A DNA stretch of 11,199 nucleotides. Source: JBGSWL01 sp041752455 (lineage in GTDB: Bacteria; Pseudomonadota; Alphaproteobacteria; Rhizobiales; Rhizobiaceae). The stretch is from positions 1 to 11,199 of the forward strand of contig JBGSWL010000090.1 in the NCBI GenBank assembly GCA_041752455.1, given 5' to 3'. The notes beneath the pieces were generated by a model, which was given only the letters and a program-made list of their open reading frames with translations, had not been told where the DNA came from and did not search any database. This document shows positions 1-7,094 of the stretch, piece after piece (the first letter of the stretch is position 1; each line of letters begins with the position of its first letter). Position numbers and translations under genes: made by a program.

Positions 1-795
1 CATCCGCGTCAGGAGATCGCGCAGCATGGCGTCCGTATCGGCGGCAGTGGCTTCCGCTGCCTCGGCAGTTGCCGGCGCGACCAGCAAGACAATCTCGCCC
101 TTGACCGTTCGGTCGGCAAAGCGCGCAGCGAGATCGCTCGCGGCCCCGGTAATGATCTCCTCGTGCAGCTTGGTCAGTTCGCGCGCCACGCAGACGGCGC
201 GCGCTCCGCCCATGGTCCTGGCAACGGCGGCGAGCGCCGCCGCGATCCGTCCGGGCGATTCATAGAAGACGAGCGTCGCCTCATCGCGTGACAAGGCCGC
301 CAGCCGGTCTTCGCGCGCCTTGGCCTTGGCCGGCAGGAACCCGCAGAACCGGAAGGAATCCGTCGCAAGTCCGCTCGCCGGAAGTGCGGCGAGGATCGCC
401 GATGCGCCCGGTATCGACCAGACCGTGTGTCCGGCGGCGCGCACGGCCGTCACCAGCCGGTAGCCCGGATCAGAGATCAGCGGCGTCCCGGCGTCCGAAA
501 CAAGCGCCACGGATTTGCCATCGGCCAGCGCTGCAAGCAGCCGGCCACCGGCGTCTTCCGCATTGTGTTCATGGTAGGCGACGGGCTTGCGGGCAATGCC
601 GTAGCGCTCCAGCAAACGGCGGGTTACCCGTGTGTCCTCGCAGGCCAGAACATCGGCGCCAGCCAGCGTCTCCAGCGCGCGGATGGTGATGTCGCGCAGG
701 TTTCCGATCGGCGTTGCCACCAGATAAAGGCCGGGATCGAGCGGCGGTGCCGCGACAGCCTGACCGGCGAGAACATAGGTTCGCGGCTCACTCAT
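1..795 (-). CDS. rsmI: 16S rRNA (cytidine(1402)-2'-O)-methyltransferase RsmI, 3' end cut by window edge
   Basis: RsmI methylates the 2'-O of C1402 in the 16S rRNA decoding centre using SAM, in the cytoplasm. The reverse strand reads open for exactly 265 codons from the ATG at 795-793 to base 1, so the C-terminus lies outside the window; full family members are about 280-300 residues. Tetrapyrrole-methylase-fold motifs are in order: VATPIGNLRDIT (about 26-37), CEDTR (52-56), SDAGTPLISDPGYRLV (100-115), ARELTKLHEE (204-213) and VKGEIVLLV (231-239). The ATG shares one base with the hemW stop (TGATG), and no clear Shine-Dalgarno precedes it, so translation is probably coupled to hemW. It is the last visible gene of the rph-rdgB-hemW-rsmI run. 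Identification rests on the motif set and is firm. Confidence 0.95.
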   Translation of the reverse strand, partial: MSEPRTYVLAGQAVAAPPLDPGLYLVATPIGNLRDITIRALETLAGADVLACEDTRVTRRLLERYGIARKPVAYHEHNAEDAGGRLLAALADGKSVALVSDAGTPLISDPGYRLVTAVRAAGHTVWSIPGASAILAALPASGLATDSFRFCGFLPAKAKAREDRLAALSRDEATLVFYESPGRIAAALAAVARTMGGARAVCVARELTKLHEEIITGAASDLAARFADRTVKGEIVLLVAPATAEAAEATAADTDAMLRDLLTRM

Positions 796-1979
796 CACGG
801 CGCCGCCAGTTCTGCAATGACGGCATTCAGCACCATCCGGCCCTTGGGCGTGGCTCGAATGCGGGCATTGCCGACCCGTTCGACCATGCCGAGCGCTTCC
901 ATCGCTTCGATCCGCGCGGTCTCAGGTGTCGGCGCGCCGATTGCTGCAAACCGTGTCAGGTCAAGCCCTTCGACAAGGCGAAGGCCCATCAGCAACATCT
1001 CGTCGCCCTGCGCGCCCGCATCCAGCAATTCCTCCTCCACGATCCCGTGCCCGCGTCCGCTGACCGCCTGCAGCCAGGTTTCCGGATGGCGCTCGGTGAT
1101 TGTCACCCGTTTGCCGCCATCCGCAACGGCAAATCGCCCATGGGCGCCCGGGCCGATCCCTGCATAGTCGCCATGGCGCCAGTAAGTGAGGTTGTGCCGG
1201 CTTTCCGCGCCCGGGCGCGCATGGTTGGAAATCTCGTAGGCGGGAAGGCCGTGCGCAGCGGTGATTTCCTGCGTCACCTCATAAAGGTCGGCGGCCAGAT
1301 CGTCCTGCGGGATCGCAAATGCCCCGCGCGCATGCAGCGCATGAAACGGCGTGCCCTCTTCGATGGTCAGCTGATAGAGCGACAGGTGATCGACCGCATG
1401 GTCGATGGCCGTTTCAAGTTCTTCCGCCCAGGCATCCGGCGTCTGGCCGGGCCGGGCATAGATGAGATCGAAGGACAGCCGGGGAAAGGTCTCGCGCGCC
1501 AACGTGATCGCGGCCAGAGCCTCGTCGCGGTTGTGCAGACGGCCGAGGAATTTCAGGTCCGTGTTGTTCAGCGCCTGCACGCCAAGCGACAGCCGGTTGA
1601 CACCGAGTGCTCGGTAAGCGGCGAACCGCCCGGCATCGGCCGACTGCGGATTGGCTTCCATGGTGACCTCGATGCCGGCGGGAATGCCCCACGCCGCATC
1701 AATCGCCGCAAGGATCATATCGAGCGTTTCCGGCTGCATCAGCGACGGTGTGCCCCCGCCGATGAAGAGGCTCGTCGGCACGCGTGGCCCTGTCGCCTGC
1801 TGCATCGTCGCAATCTCGCGGACATAGGCGTCAGCGAAGGCCGCCTGGTCGACGCCGCCATGGCGCACATGGGAATTGAAGTCGCAGTAGGGGCACTTGG
1901 CCGCGCAGAACGGCCAATGCACATAGATGCCGAAGCCCGGCGAGCCATCGTCGCCGTTTTGCGGGTCAGCCGAGATCAA
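795..1979 (-). CDS. hemW: radical SAM heme chaperone HemW (HemN-like)
   Basis: HemW binds a [4Fe-4S] cluster and SAM and delivers heme to target proteins; it was formerly called oxygen-independent coproporphyrinogen oxidase-like. With the TTG start at 1979 it is 394 residues. The cluster motif is C25-x3-C29-x2-C32 in HWPFCAAKCPYCDFNSH. The residue two after the last Cys is Phe34, where true HemN dehydrogenase has a fourth Cys, which favours HemW. GGGTPS (74-79), MEANPQS (107-113), DLIYARPGQT (171-180), YEISNHARPG (248-257) and RHNLTYW (261-267) follow, then a HemN_C-type end. The frame is open to an ATG at 2039, but that would overlap rdgB by 74 bp. The TTG has a GGAAG six bases upstream, overlaps rdgB by 14 bp, and gives the usual short N-terminus before GFGIYVHWPFC. 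The start is the only uncertain part. Confidence 0.93.
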   Translation of the reverse strand: MISADPQNGDDGSPGFGIYVHWPFCAAKCPYCDFNSHVRHGGVDQAAFADAYVREIATMQQATGPRVPTSLFIGGGTPSLMQPETLDMILAAIDAAWGIPAGIEVTMEANPQSADAGRFAAYRALGVNRLSLGVQALNNTDLKFLGRLHNRDEALAAITLARETFPRLSFDLIYARPGQTPDAWAEELETAIDHAVDHLSLYQLTIEEGTPFHALHARGAFAIPQDDLAADLYEVTQEITAAHGLPAYEISNHARPGAESRHNLTYWRHGDYAGIGPGAHGRFAVADGGKRVTITERHPETWLQAVSGRGHGIVEEELLDAGAQGDEMLLMGLRLVEGLDLTRFAAIGAPTPETARIEAMEALGMVERVGNARIRATPKGRMVLNAVIAELAAP

Positions 1980-2625
1980 GGCCTTCTTCCGCCAGAAGTT
2001 TGAACGCCCGCGCCCGGTGCGAGAGCGCAACGGCATCACCCGGCTTCCAGCCGTGCTTTTCCTCCGGCGTCATCTCGCCGAAGCTGCGGGTATGGCCATC
2101 CCGTACAAACACCGGATCATAGCCAAAGCCGAGCGGGCCGCGCGGCGGCCAGACCAGATGGCCCGGCGAAAAGCCCTCGAAAAACTCGCAATGGCCATCC
2201 GGGTAGGCAAGGCACAGGGTTGCGTGAAATGCAGCCCGCCGCTGGTCGGGCGCCATGGCACGACGTTCCATCAGCATGGATTCGACTATTTCCATGGCCA
2301 GCATAAAGTCACGGCCTGAACCATCCGGCTTTTCCGCCCAGTCCGCCGTGTAGACACCCGGCGCACCGTCCAGGGCATCAACCGACAAACCGCTGTCATC
2401 GGACAGCGCGGGAAGGCCCGTCGCCTTCACGGCCGCCATCGCCTTGGTGCGGGCATTGTCCCGAAAAGTCGTGCCGGTTTCTTCCGGTTCCGGCAGGCCG
2501 AGTTCGCCGGCTGACACGATGTCGAACCCGAAGGGCGCAAACAGGCCGCGCATTTCGACAAGCTTGCCGGTGTTGTGCGTGGCAAGCACCAGTCGGCAAG
2601 GTTTCAGCCTGCGTCGTGTCAACAT
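1966..2625 (-). CDS. rdgB: RdgB/HAM1 family non-canonical purine NTP pyrophosphatase
   Basis: This enzyme hydrolyses dITP, ITP and XTP to the monophosphates and so keeps deaminated purines out of DNA and RNA. It is 219 residues, slightly longer than E. coli RdgB because of a basic N-terminal leader (MLTRRRLKP). Visible family motifs are the nucleotide-binding THNTGK (16-21), EETGTTFRDNA (48-58), SDDSGLSVDALDGAPGVYTA (75-94) with the catalytic acidic pair, GFGYDPVF (166-173) and SHRARAF (202-208). The Arg usual in the SAR-type motif is replaced (YTADWAE); as far as I recall, rhizobial homologues also vary here (YTANWAE). The ATG is 7 bp after the rph stop, and the GGAGG that could serve as its Shine-Dalgarno lies inside the last rph codons. 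The 3' end overlaps the hemW start. Confidence 0.95.
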   Translation of the reverse strand: MLTRRRLKPCRLVLATHNTGKLVEMRGLFAPFGFDIVSAGELGLPEPEETGTTFRDNARTKAMAAVKATGLPALSDDSGLSVDALDGAPGVYTADWAEKPDGSGRDFMLAMEIVESMLMERRAMAPDQRRAAFHATLCLAYPDGHCEFFEGFSPGHLVWPPRGPLGFGYDPVFVRDGHTRSFGEMTPEEKHGWKPGDAVALSHRARAFKLLAEEGLDLG

Positions 2626-2632
2626 TGTCGGA

Positions 2633-3355
2633 TCAGCCTCCGATCACCTGTTTCTGAAGGGCGACGAGATTGGCGATCGACTGTTCGGCCAGCGCATAAA
2701 GCGCGTCGAACTCGGCGCGCGAAAACGGTGCGCCCTCTGCGGTACCCTGCACTTCAACGATACCGCCTGAACCGGTCATGACGAAATTGGCGTCCGTCCC
2801 GGCAGTTGAATCCTCCAGATAATCAAGGTCGGCCACCGCAACGCCATTGTGGATGCCGCAGGATACGGCCGCGACGTGATCCTTCAGGATGCGCGTCTTG
2901 GATGCCATCTGGCGCGAATGCATCCAGTCGAGGCAGTCATGCAGGGCGATCCAGCCGCCGGTGATGGCAGCGGTGCGGGTGCCGCCATCGGCCTGGATGA
3001 CATCGCAGTCGATGGTGATCTGGCGTTCGCCGAGCGCTTCGAGATCGACAACGGCGCGCATCGAGCGGGCAATCAGCCGCTGGATTTCCAGTGTCCGGCC
3101 ACCCTGCTTGCCACTGGCCGCTTCGCGTTTCATGCGTTCACCGGTTGCACGCGGCAGCATGCCGTATTCGGCGGTCACCCAGCCCTTGCCGGAGTTGCGC
3201 ATCCATGGCGGCGTGCGTTCTTCGAGGCTGGCCGTGCAAAGCACGTGCGTATCGCCGAACTTGACGAGGCAGGAGCCTTCCGCATGCTTGGAAACACCGC
3301 GCTCGAAGCTGACGGTGCGCATCTGGTCGGGCTTGCGTCCGGAGGGGCGAGGCAT
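2633..3355 (-). CDS. rph: ribonuclease PH
   Basis: RNase PH is a phosphorolytic 3'-5' exoribonuclease that trims tRNA 3' ends and acts as a hexameric ring in the cytoplasm. The 240-residue length matches the family norm of about 238. Motifs are RPSGRKPDQMR (3-13), EYGMLPRAT (63-71), SGKQGGRTLEIQRLIARS (81-98) with the phosphate-binding Arg, CDVIQADGGTRTAAITGG (117-134), the acidic catalytic stretch ADLDYLEDS (175-183), and GSGGIVEVQGTAEGAPFSR (195-213). The ATG at 3355 has an AAGGGA about nine bases upstream. It is the first gene of the minus-strand run and diverges from hrcA across 109 bp. I could not pick a convincing promoter for it on the minus strand of that spacer. Confidence 0.97.
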   Translation of the reverse strand: MPRPSGRKPDQMRTVSFERGVSKHAEGSCLVKFGDTHVLCTASLEERTPPWMRNSGKGWVTAEYGMLPRATGERMKREAASGKQGGRTLEIQRLIARSMRAVVDLEALGERQITIDCDVIQADGGTRTAAITGGWIALHDCLDWMHSRQMASKTRILKDHVAAVSCGIHNGVAVADLDYLEDSTAGTDANFVMTGSGGIVEVQGTAEGAPFSRAEFDALYALAEQSIANLVALQKQVIGG

Positions 3356-3425
3356 GGCAAAGTTCCCTTTGTCGATTGCTGTTCGGTGCGGTTCTTAGTG
3401 CAAGGCGCAGCCAGCCGATACCCCT

Positions 3426-3453
3426 TTGAACCACAGCTGCACTCGAATATAGA
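3426..3453 (+). promoter_or_regulatory. candidate sigma-70-type promoter for hrcA
   Basis: TTGAAC (3426-3431), a 16-bp spacer and TATAGA (3448-3453) resemble -35 and -10 boxes in the rph/hrcA divergent spacer. Transcription would start near 3460, only about five bases before the chosen hrcA ATG at 3465. The AGAAGG Shine-Dalgarno at 3452-3457 would then not be transcribed, so either the promoter or the start codon choice is wrong, or hrcA starts at the internal ATG at 3489. No CIRCE element (TTAGCACTC-N9-GAGTGCTAA) is present in the spacer. This is pattern matching only. Confidence 0.35.
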
Positions 3454-3464
3454 AGGCAGTCAGG

Positions 3465-4565
3465 ATGCACGACAGGCCGGTTCGAACCATGGACGCCTTG
3501 CACAGCCGTCTCGAAGACAGGCTCGACGAACGGGCGCGTGACATCTTTCGGCGCATTGTGGAAAGCTACCTGAACGAAGGCGAACCGGTCGGTTCCCGCA
3601 GCCTTTCAAAAATGCTCCCGAACTCCCTGTCACCGGCTTCGGTGCGCAATGTGATGAGCGATCTGGAAACGCTGGGTCTCATCTATGCGCCGCACGTATC
3701 TGCCGGACGCCTGCCCACCGAACAGGGCCTGCGGTTCTTTGTCGATGCCTTCATGGATACCGGCGAAGTCAGCGACAATGAACGCACGCTGATCGAGCGC
3801 CGACTTGGCGGTGACGGTTCCGGCCATCCCGATATCGAAGGGCTTTTGACCGGCGCCAGCCAGATGCTGTCGTCGATGTCGCGCGGTGCCGGCCTCGTTC
3901 TGGCACCCAAGCGCGACGGCACGATGAAACATATCGAATTTGTCCGCCTCGAAGCGACCAAGGCGCTGGCGGTGCTTGTCTGGGATTCCGGCGACGTCGA
4001 AAACCGCGTCATCGACCTGCCGGTCGGCATGACCGCATCGCAACTTGCCGAGGCGGCAAATTTCCTCAATCACCATGCCCGTGGTCAATCGCTTGCCTCC
4101 GCGCGCGACATCATAAATTCCCGCCGCACGGAATTGCGGGCGCAGGTCGATGCGATAAGCGCAGATCTCGTCGAAAGGGGCCTTGCGGTCTGGGCCGGCG
4201 CCAATGACGGGCGCGCCCGTCAACTGATCGTGCGCGGCCGCGCCAATCTTCTGGAAAACCTCGACGATGCCGCCGATATCGAGCGCACCAAGCAGCTGCT
4301 TGATGACCTCGAGCGCAAGGACGAGATCATCAACGTGCTCGACATGGCCGAAACCGGTTCCGGCGTCCGGATTTTCATCGGTTCGGAAAACCGGCTCTTT
4401 TCGCTGTCGGGATCGTCGCTGGTGGTGGCACCCTGGCGCGATGCCAGCCGGCGCATCGTCGGCGCGGTCGGCGTGATCGGCCCGACCCGGCTGAATTATG
4501 CGCGTGTCGTGCCGATGGTCGACTATACGGCGCAGATTGTCGCGCGCATGATCGAGAAGGACTGA
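3465..4565 (+). CDS. hrcA: heat-inducible transcriptional repressor HrcA
   Basis: HrcA is a dimeric cytoplasmic repressor that binds CIRCE operators, typically upstream of groESL, and depends on GroEL for its active fold. At 366 residues it has the usual length. An N-terminal winged helix-turn-helix spans about residues 20-90, with GEPVGSRSLSK (39-49), SPASVRNVMSDLETLGLIYAPH (56-77) and SAGRLPTEQGLRFFVD (79-94). The GAF-like core and C-terminal region carry GSENR (306-310) and VIGPTRLNYARVVPMVDYTA (337-356). The ATG at 3465 has AGAAGG eight bases upstream. A second in-frame ATG at 3489 (MDALHSRLEDRLDERARDIF) also gives a full wing-helix domain. grpE lies downstream on the same strand, and neither dnaK nor groEL is in the window. 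No CIRCE box is seen in its own upstream region, so autoregulation is not supported. Confidence 0.96.
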   Translation: MHDRPVRTMDALHSRLEDRLDERARDIFRRIVESYLNEGEPVGSRSLSKMLPNSLSPASVRNVMSDLETLGLIYAPHVSAGRLPTEQGLRFFVDAFMDTGEVSDNERTLIERRLGGDGSGHPDIEGLLTGASQMLSSMSRGAGLVLAPKRDGTMKHIEFVRLEATKALAVLVWDSGDVENRVIDLPVGMTASQLAEAANFLNHHARGQSLASARDIINSRRTELRAQVDAISADLVERGLAVWAGANDGRARQLIVRGRANLLENLDDAADIERTKQLLDDLERKDEIINVLDMAETGSGVRIFIGSENRLFSLSGSSLVVAPWRDASRRIVGAVGVIGPTRLNYARVVPMVDYTAQIVARMIEKD

Positions 4566-4698
4566 ACCTCCTGCGGGGTTGATTTTTGTGGCCGGAGCCT
4601 CGATATCGCGGGCAGGATTTCCGCAAACCTGTGAGACGCCGATCTGTTGATCGTCCTTGACCGACGACAATCGAGGCGCCGACACAACGCCGTATAAA

Positions 4699-4703
4699 AA
4701 GGA
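4699..4703 (+). promoter_or_regulatory. ribosome binding site deciding the grpE start
   Basis: AAGGA within the run AAAAAGGAC lies seven bases before a GTG at 4711. This is the only good Shine-Dalgarno near the 5' end of grpE. It favours the GTG over the TTG at 4657, which opens the same frame but has no purine-rich sequence before it. The competing argument is that the TTG would give an MTDD-type N-terminus, which rhizobial GrpE proteins often have. Confidence 0.55.
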
Positions 4704-4710
4704 CCGTTCC

Positions 4711-5415
4711 GTGAACCCGAATGACCGCGAAGCCTTGCGCAAGGCTGCCGATGACCTTCTGAAAGCTGATCGTTCCGCCCGCCGCGCTACCCGCGACGAC
4801 GACGACGCGATGGCTGCCTTCGAAGATGATCTCGGCGCCTCCGCCGACATCGAAGGCGACGATGCCGTCGCGACGATTGCCAACGAAATCGCGGTGATCC
4901 AGGCGGAAAATGCCGACGTCAAGGACCGGCTGCTGCGCCTTGCCGCGGACATGGAGAACCTGCGCCGCCGCACCCAGCGCGAAGTCGGCGATGCCAAGAC
5001 GTTTGCCATCGCCAGCTTCGCCCGCGACATGCTGGCAGTGTCCGACAATTTGCGCCGCGCGCTCGATGCGGTGACCGGTGCCCAGCGCGAGACCGCCGAC
5101 GAGACGCTGAAGAACCTGCTTGAAGGCGTGGAACTCACCGAAAAGTCGATGATCACGACGCTGGAGCGTCATGGCGTTGTGCGCCTGTCGCCGCAGGGAG
5201 AACGCTTCGATCCGCATTTTCACCAGGCGATGTTCGAAGTGCCCAACCCGGAACTGCCGAACAACACGGTGGTCCAGGTCGTCCAGGATGGCTACCGCAT
5301 CGGCGAGCGCGTTCTGCGCCCAGCGCTGGTCGGCGTTGCCAAAGGCGGCCCCAAGCCGGCCGCGCCGGAAGCCGAGCCCGGTGCACCCAACGCCGAGGCT
5401 GAAAAGGACGCCTGA
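4711..5415 (+). CDS. grpE: nucleotide exchange factor GrpE
   Basis: GrpE dimers bind the DnaK ATPase domain and drive ADP release, with thermosensing by the long helical pair. From the GTG start it is 234 residues (252 from the TTG at 4657). Residues 1-55 are a charged, probably disordered arm with a run of four Asp and further acidic residues. Residues about 58-92 form the coiled-coil helix (NEIAVIQAENADVKDRLLRLAADMENLRRRTQRE). The conserved FARDMLAVSDNLRRAL (103-118) follows, then the beta domain RFDPHFHQAMFEVPNPELPNNTV (165-187) and GYRIGERVLRPALVGVAKGG (194-213), and an Ala/Pro/Glu-rich tail. It lies 145 bp after hrcA; that spacer shows only a short CGATATCG palindrome and no clear terminator. 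The family call is firm and the start is not. Confidence 0.95.
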   Translation: MNPNDREALRKAADDLLKADRSARRATRDDDDAMAAFEDDLGASADIEGDDAVATIANEIAVIQAENADVKDRLLRLAADMENLRRRTQREVGDAKTFAIASFARDMLAVSDNLRRALDAVTGAQRETADETLKNLLEGVELTEKSMITTLERHGVVRLSPQGERFDPHFHQAMFEVPNPELPNNTVVQVVQDGYRIGERVLRPALVGVAKGGPKPAAPEAEPGAPNAEAEKDA

Positions 5416-5417
5416 AT

Positions 5418-6053
5418 TTGGACGTCCTGCAGGCGCTTGACTATGCGGCAATGGCGCTTTTTGCAGCGACCGGTGCGCTTGCTGCTTCGCGCAAGCAGCT
5501 TGATGTGATCGGCTTCTTGTTTCTCGCCAGTGTCACGGCGATGGGCGGCGGCACGGTGCGCGACATCGTTCTGGGCCAGACGCCTGTATTCTGGGTCGTC
5601 AAGCCCGAATACCTGTCCATCTGCGCAGCAGTAGCGGTGATCGTCTATTTCACCGCTCACCTCCTTGAAAGCCGCTACCGCGTTCTGCTCTGGCTCGATG
5701 CGATCGGGCTTTCGGCCTACGCCGTGATGGGCGCGGCCAAGGGTCTGGAGGCGACAGGGTCACCGGCGGTTGCCCTTGTCACCGGAACGCTGACGGCCAC
5801 ATTCGGCGGTATCCTGCGCGACATTCTGGCCAATGAGCCCTCCGTGCTGCTGCGCCCGGAGATATACGTGACGGCGGCGCTCGCCGGTGCAGCAACCTAC
5901 ACGGCTGCAACCATGGCCGGCGTGCCCGTTTGGTTGGCCGCGCTGGCCGGGGTCACAGTCGCTTTCACGATCCGCGGCGGCGCCTTGCGCTACGGCTGGT
6001 CGTTTCCGGTCTACAAGTCCCGGCCTGGCCGGGACCCGGATTCCATTCCCTGA
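5418..6053 (+). CDS. UPF0126 / TRIC-type trimeric intracellular cation channel family membrane protein
   Basis: This is a 211-residue inner-membrane protein of the UPF0126 (YadS/YicG-like) family, whose bacterial members are structurally related to TRIC cation channels. Two tandem repeats each carry a glycine-rich kinked-helix motif followed by Arg-Asp: AMGGGTVRDIVLG (41-53) and TFGGILRDILANEPSVL (128-144). About seven hydrophobic segments are visible, near 6-22, 31-47, 66-82, 90-107, 115-131, 149-168 and 171-187. The best start is a TTG two bases after the grpE stop, with AAGGA ten bases upstream inside grpE. A later ATG would cut into the first membrane segment. The spacing implies co-transcription and probably translational coupling with grpE. 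The ion carried cannot be told from sequence. Confidence 0.9.
   Translation: MDVLQALDYAAMALFAATGALAASRKQLDVIGFLFLASVTAMGGGTVRDIVLGQTPVFWVVKPEYLSICAAVAVIVYFTAHLLESRYRVLLWLDAIGLSAYAVMGAAKGLEATGSPAVALVTGTLTATFGGILRDILANEPSVLLRPEIYVTAALAGAATYTAATMAGVPVWLAALAGVTVAFTIRGGALRYGWSFPVYKSRPGRDPDSIP
6018..6034. repeat. 17-bp perfect palindrome at the end of the TRIC-type gene
   Basis: TCCCGGCC-T-GGCCGGGA is an 8-bp inverted repeat around a single base, lying 17 bp before the stop codon of the channel gene and 23 bp from the end of the convergent adenosine kinase gene. It encodes SRPGRD in the protein. As RNA it would fold as a GC stem on either strand, but no T-run follows in either direction, so an intrinsic terminator is not shown. 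It may serve as a 3' stabilising or factor-dependent termination hairpin for both transcripts. Confidence 0.4.
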
Positions 6054-6056
6054 AGA

Positions 6057-7055
6057 TCAGACAGCAATGATCCCCGCATCGATCGCCGCCTGCCGCAGCG
6101 AAACCTGGGGCCGTGGCCCGATCTGCTGAATGACGATGCCGGCGGCGAGCGAGCCGAGTGCACCACACACATCGAGCGCCAGTCCCTGCGTAAAGCCATG
6201 CAGGAAGCCTGCGGCGTAAAGATCGCCCGCACCGGTCGTGTCGACCACGGATGCGACAGGCGCAGCAGCAACGGTAATCACCCTGCCGCCCTCGAGAACG
6301 ACCGAGCCCATTTCCGACATGGTGACGGCGGCAAGTCGGCAGTCGGCAGCAAGTGCGTCGATCGCGGTCTGCAGATCGGCGGTCTGGTAAAGCGAGCGCG
6401 CCTCATCGGCATTGGCAAACACGATATCGACGGTGCCCGATCGCATCAGGTCGAGAAACTCGTCACGATACCGGTCAACGCAGAAAGGATCTGACAGCGT
6501 CATCGCCACCTGCCGCCCGTTGGCGTGGGCAATCTGCGCGGTCTTGCGGATCGCATCCTTGGCAAGCGGCGGATCCCAGAGATAGCCTTCGAAATAGGTG
6601 ACCTTGGCGCCGGCCGCCTTGTCGTCTTCCACATCATCCGGGCCGAGTTCGACGCAAGCGCCGAGATAGGTGTTCATCGAGCGCTCGCCGTCCGGCGTCA
6701 CGAAGATCATCGAGCGTGCGGTCGGCGGCTCGTCGAAAAGCGGCAGCGTGTCGAAAGCCACGCCCTGCGCCCGGATGTCATGGCGGAAGATCGTGCCGAG
6801 ATGGTCGTCGCAGACCTTGCCGAAATAGGCCGCGCGGCCGCCGAAGGACGCAACGCCCGCAGCCGTGTTACCTGCACTTCCGCCGGACGCTTCCACCGCC
6901 GGGCCCATCGCTTCATAGAGCAGGCGCGCGCGATCAGCATCGATCAGGTTCATCGCGCCCTTGATGATCGCATTGTCGCGCAGAAAATCATCCTCGGCCC
7001 GCGCGATGATGTCGACAATCGCGTTGCCGATGCAAAGTACGTCGTATTGGCTCAT
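6057..7055 (-). CDS. PfkB-family adenosine kinase
   Basis: This is a ribokinase/PfkB-family sugar kinase of the type annotated as adenosine kinase in rhizobia, phosphorylating adenosine to AMP for purine salvage. It is 332 residues from the ATG at 7055, with a GAGGGG eight bases upstream. The start opens MSQYDVLCIGNAIVDIIA. Signature 1-like GGSAGNTAAGVASFGG (58-73) and FGKVCDDHLG (78-87) are present, and PfkB signature 2 VDTTGAGDLYAAGF (271-284) holds the GAGD anion hole and catalytic Asp278. MTLSDPFCVDRYRDEFLDLM (185-204) and GIVIQQIGPRP (306-316) match my memory of rhizobial proteins. The frame stays open to an ATG at 7169, but that extension covers the palindromic spacer and is rejected. 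The gene converges on the TRIC-type gene with a 3-bp gap. Substrate specificity within PfkB is inferred. Confidence 0.88.
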   Translation of the reverse strand: MSQYDVLCIGNAIVDIIARAEDDFLRDNAIIKGAMNLIDADRARLLYEAMGPAVEASGGSAGNTAAGVASFGGRAAYFGKVCDDHLGTIFRHDIRAQGVAFDTLPLFDEPPTARSMIFVTPDGERSMNTYLGACVELGPDDVEDDKAAGAKVTYFEGYLWDPPLAKDAIRKTAQIAHANGRQVAMTLSDPFCVDRYRDEFLDLMRSGTVDIVFANADEARSLYQTADLQTAIDALAADCRLAAVTMSEMGSVVLEGGRVITVAAAPVASVVDTTGAGDLYAAGFLHGFTQGLALDVCGALGSLAAGIVIQQIGPRPQVSLRQAAIDAGIIAV

Positions 7056-7094
7056 CTGAAATGCCCCTCGTGTTGCGCCGGGCTTAGCCGCTGG

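Noticed and set aside
714..2003. 429-codon plus-strand open frame opposite hemW
   Set aside because: It is an antisense shadow of hemW in high-GC DNA; the translation is rich in Arg, Gly and Pro with no family motif, while the minus strand encodes a complete HemW.
3356..3464. CIRCE operator near hrcA
   Set aside because: No TTAGCACTC or GAGTGCTAA arm is present, even allowing a few mismatches.
4566..4710. Possible intrinsic terminator or small gene between hrcA and grpE
   Set aside because: There is a GGGGTTGATTTTTG stretch and a CGATATCG palindrome but no stem followed by a T-run, and no small frame with a ribosome binding site.
3630..5156. 508-codon minus-strand open frame across hrcA and grpE
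   Set aside because: It spans two well-identified plus-strand genes and their spacer, with Ser/Arg-rich low-complexity translation. Long antisense frames are expected at this GC content.
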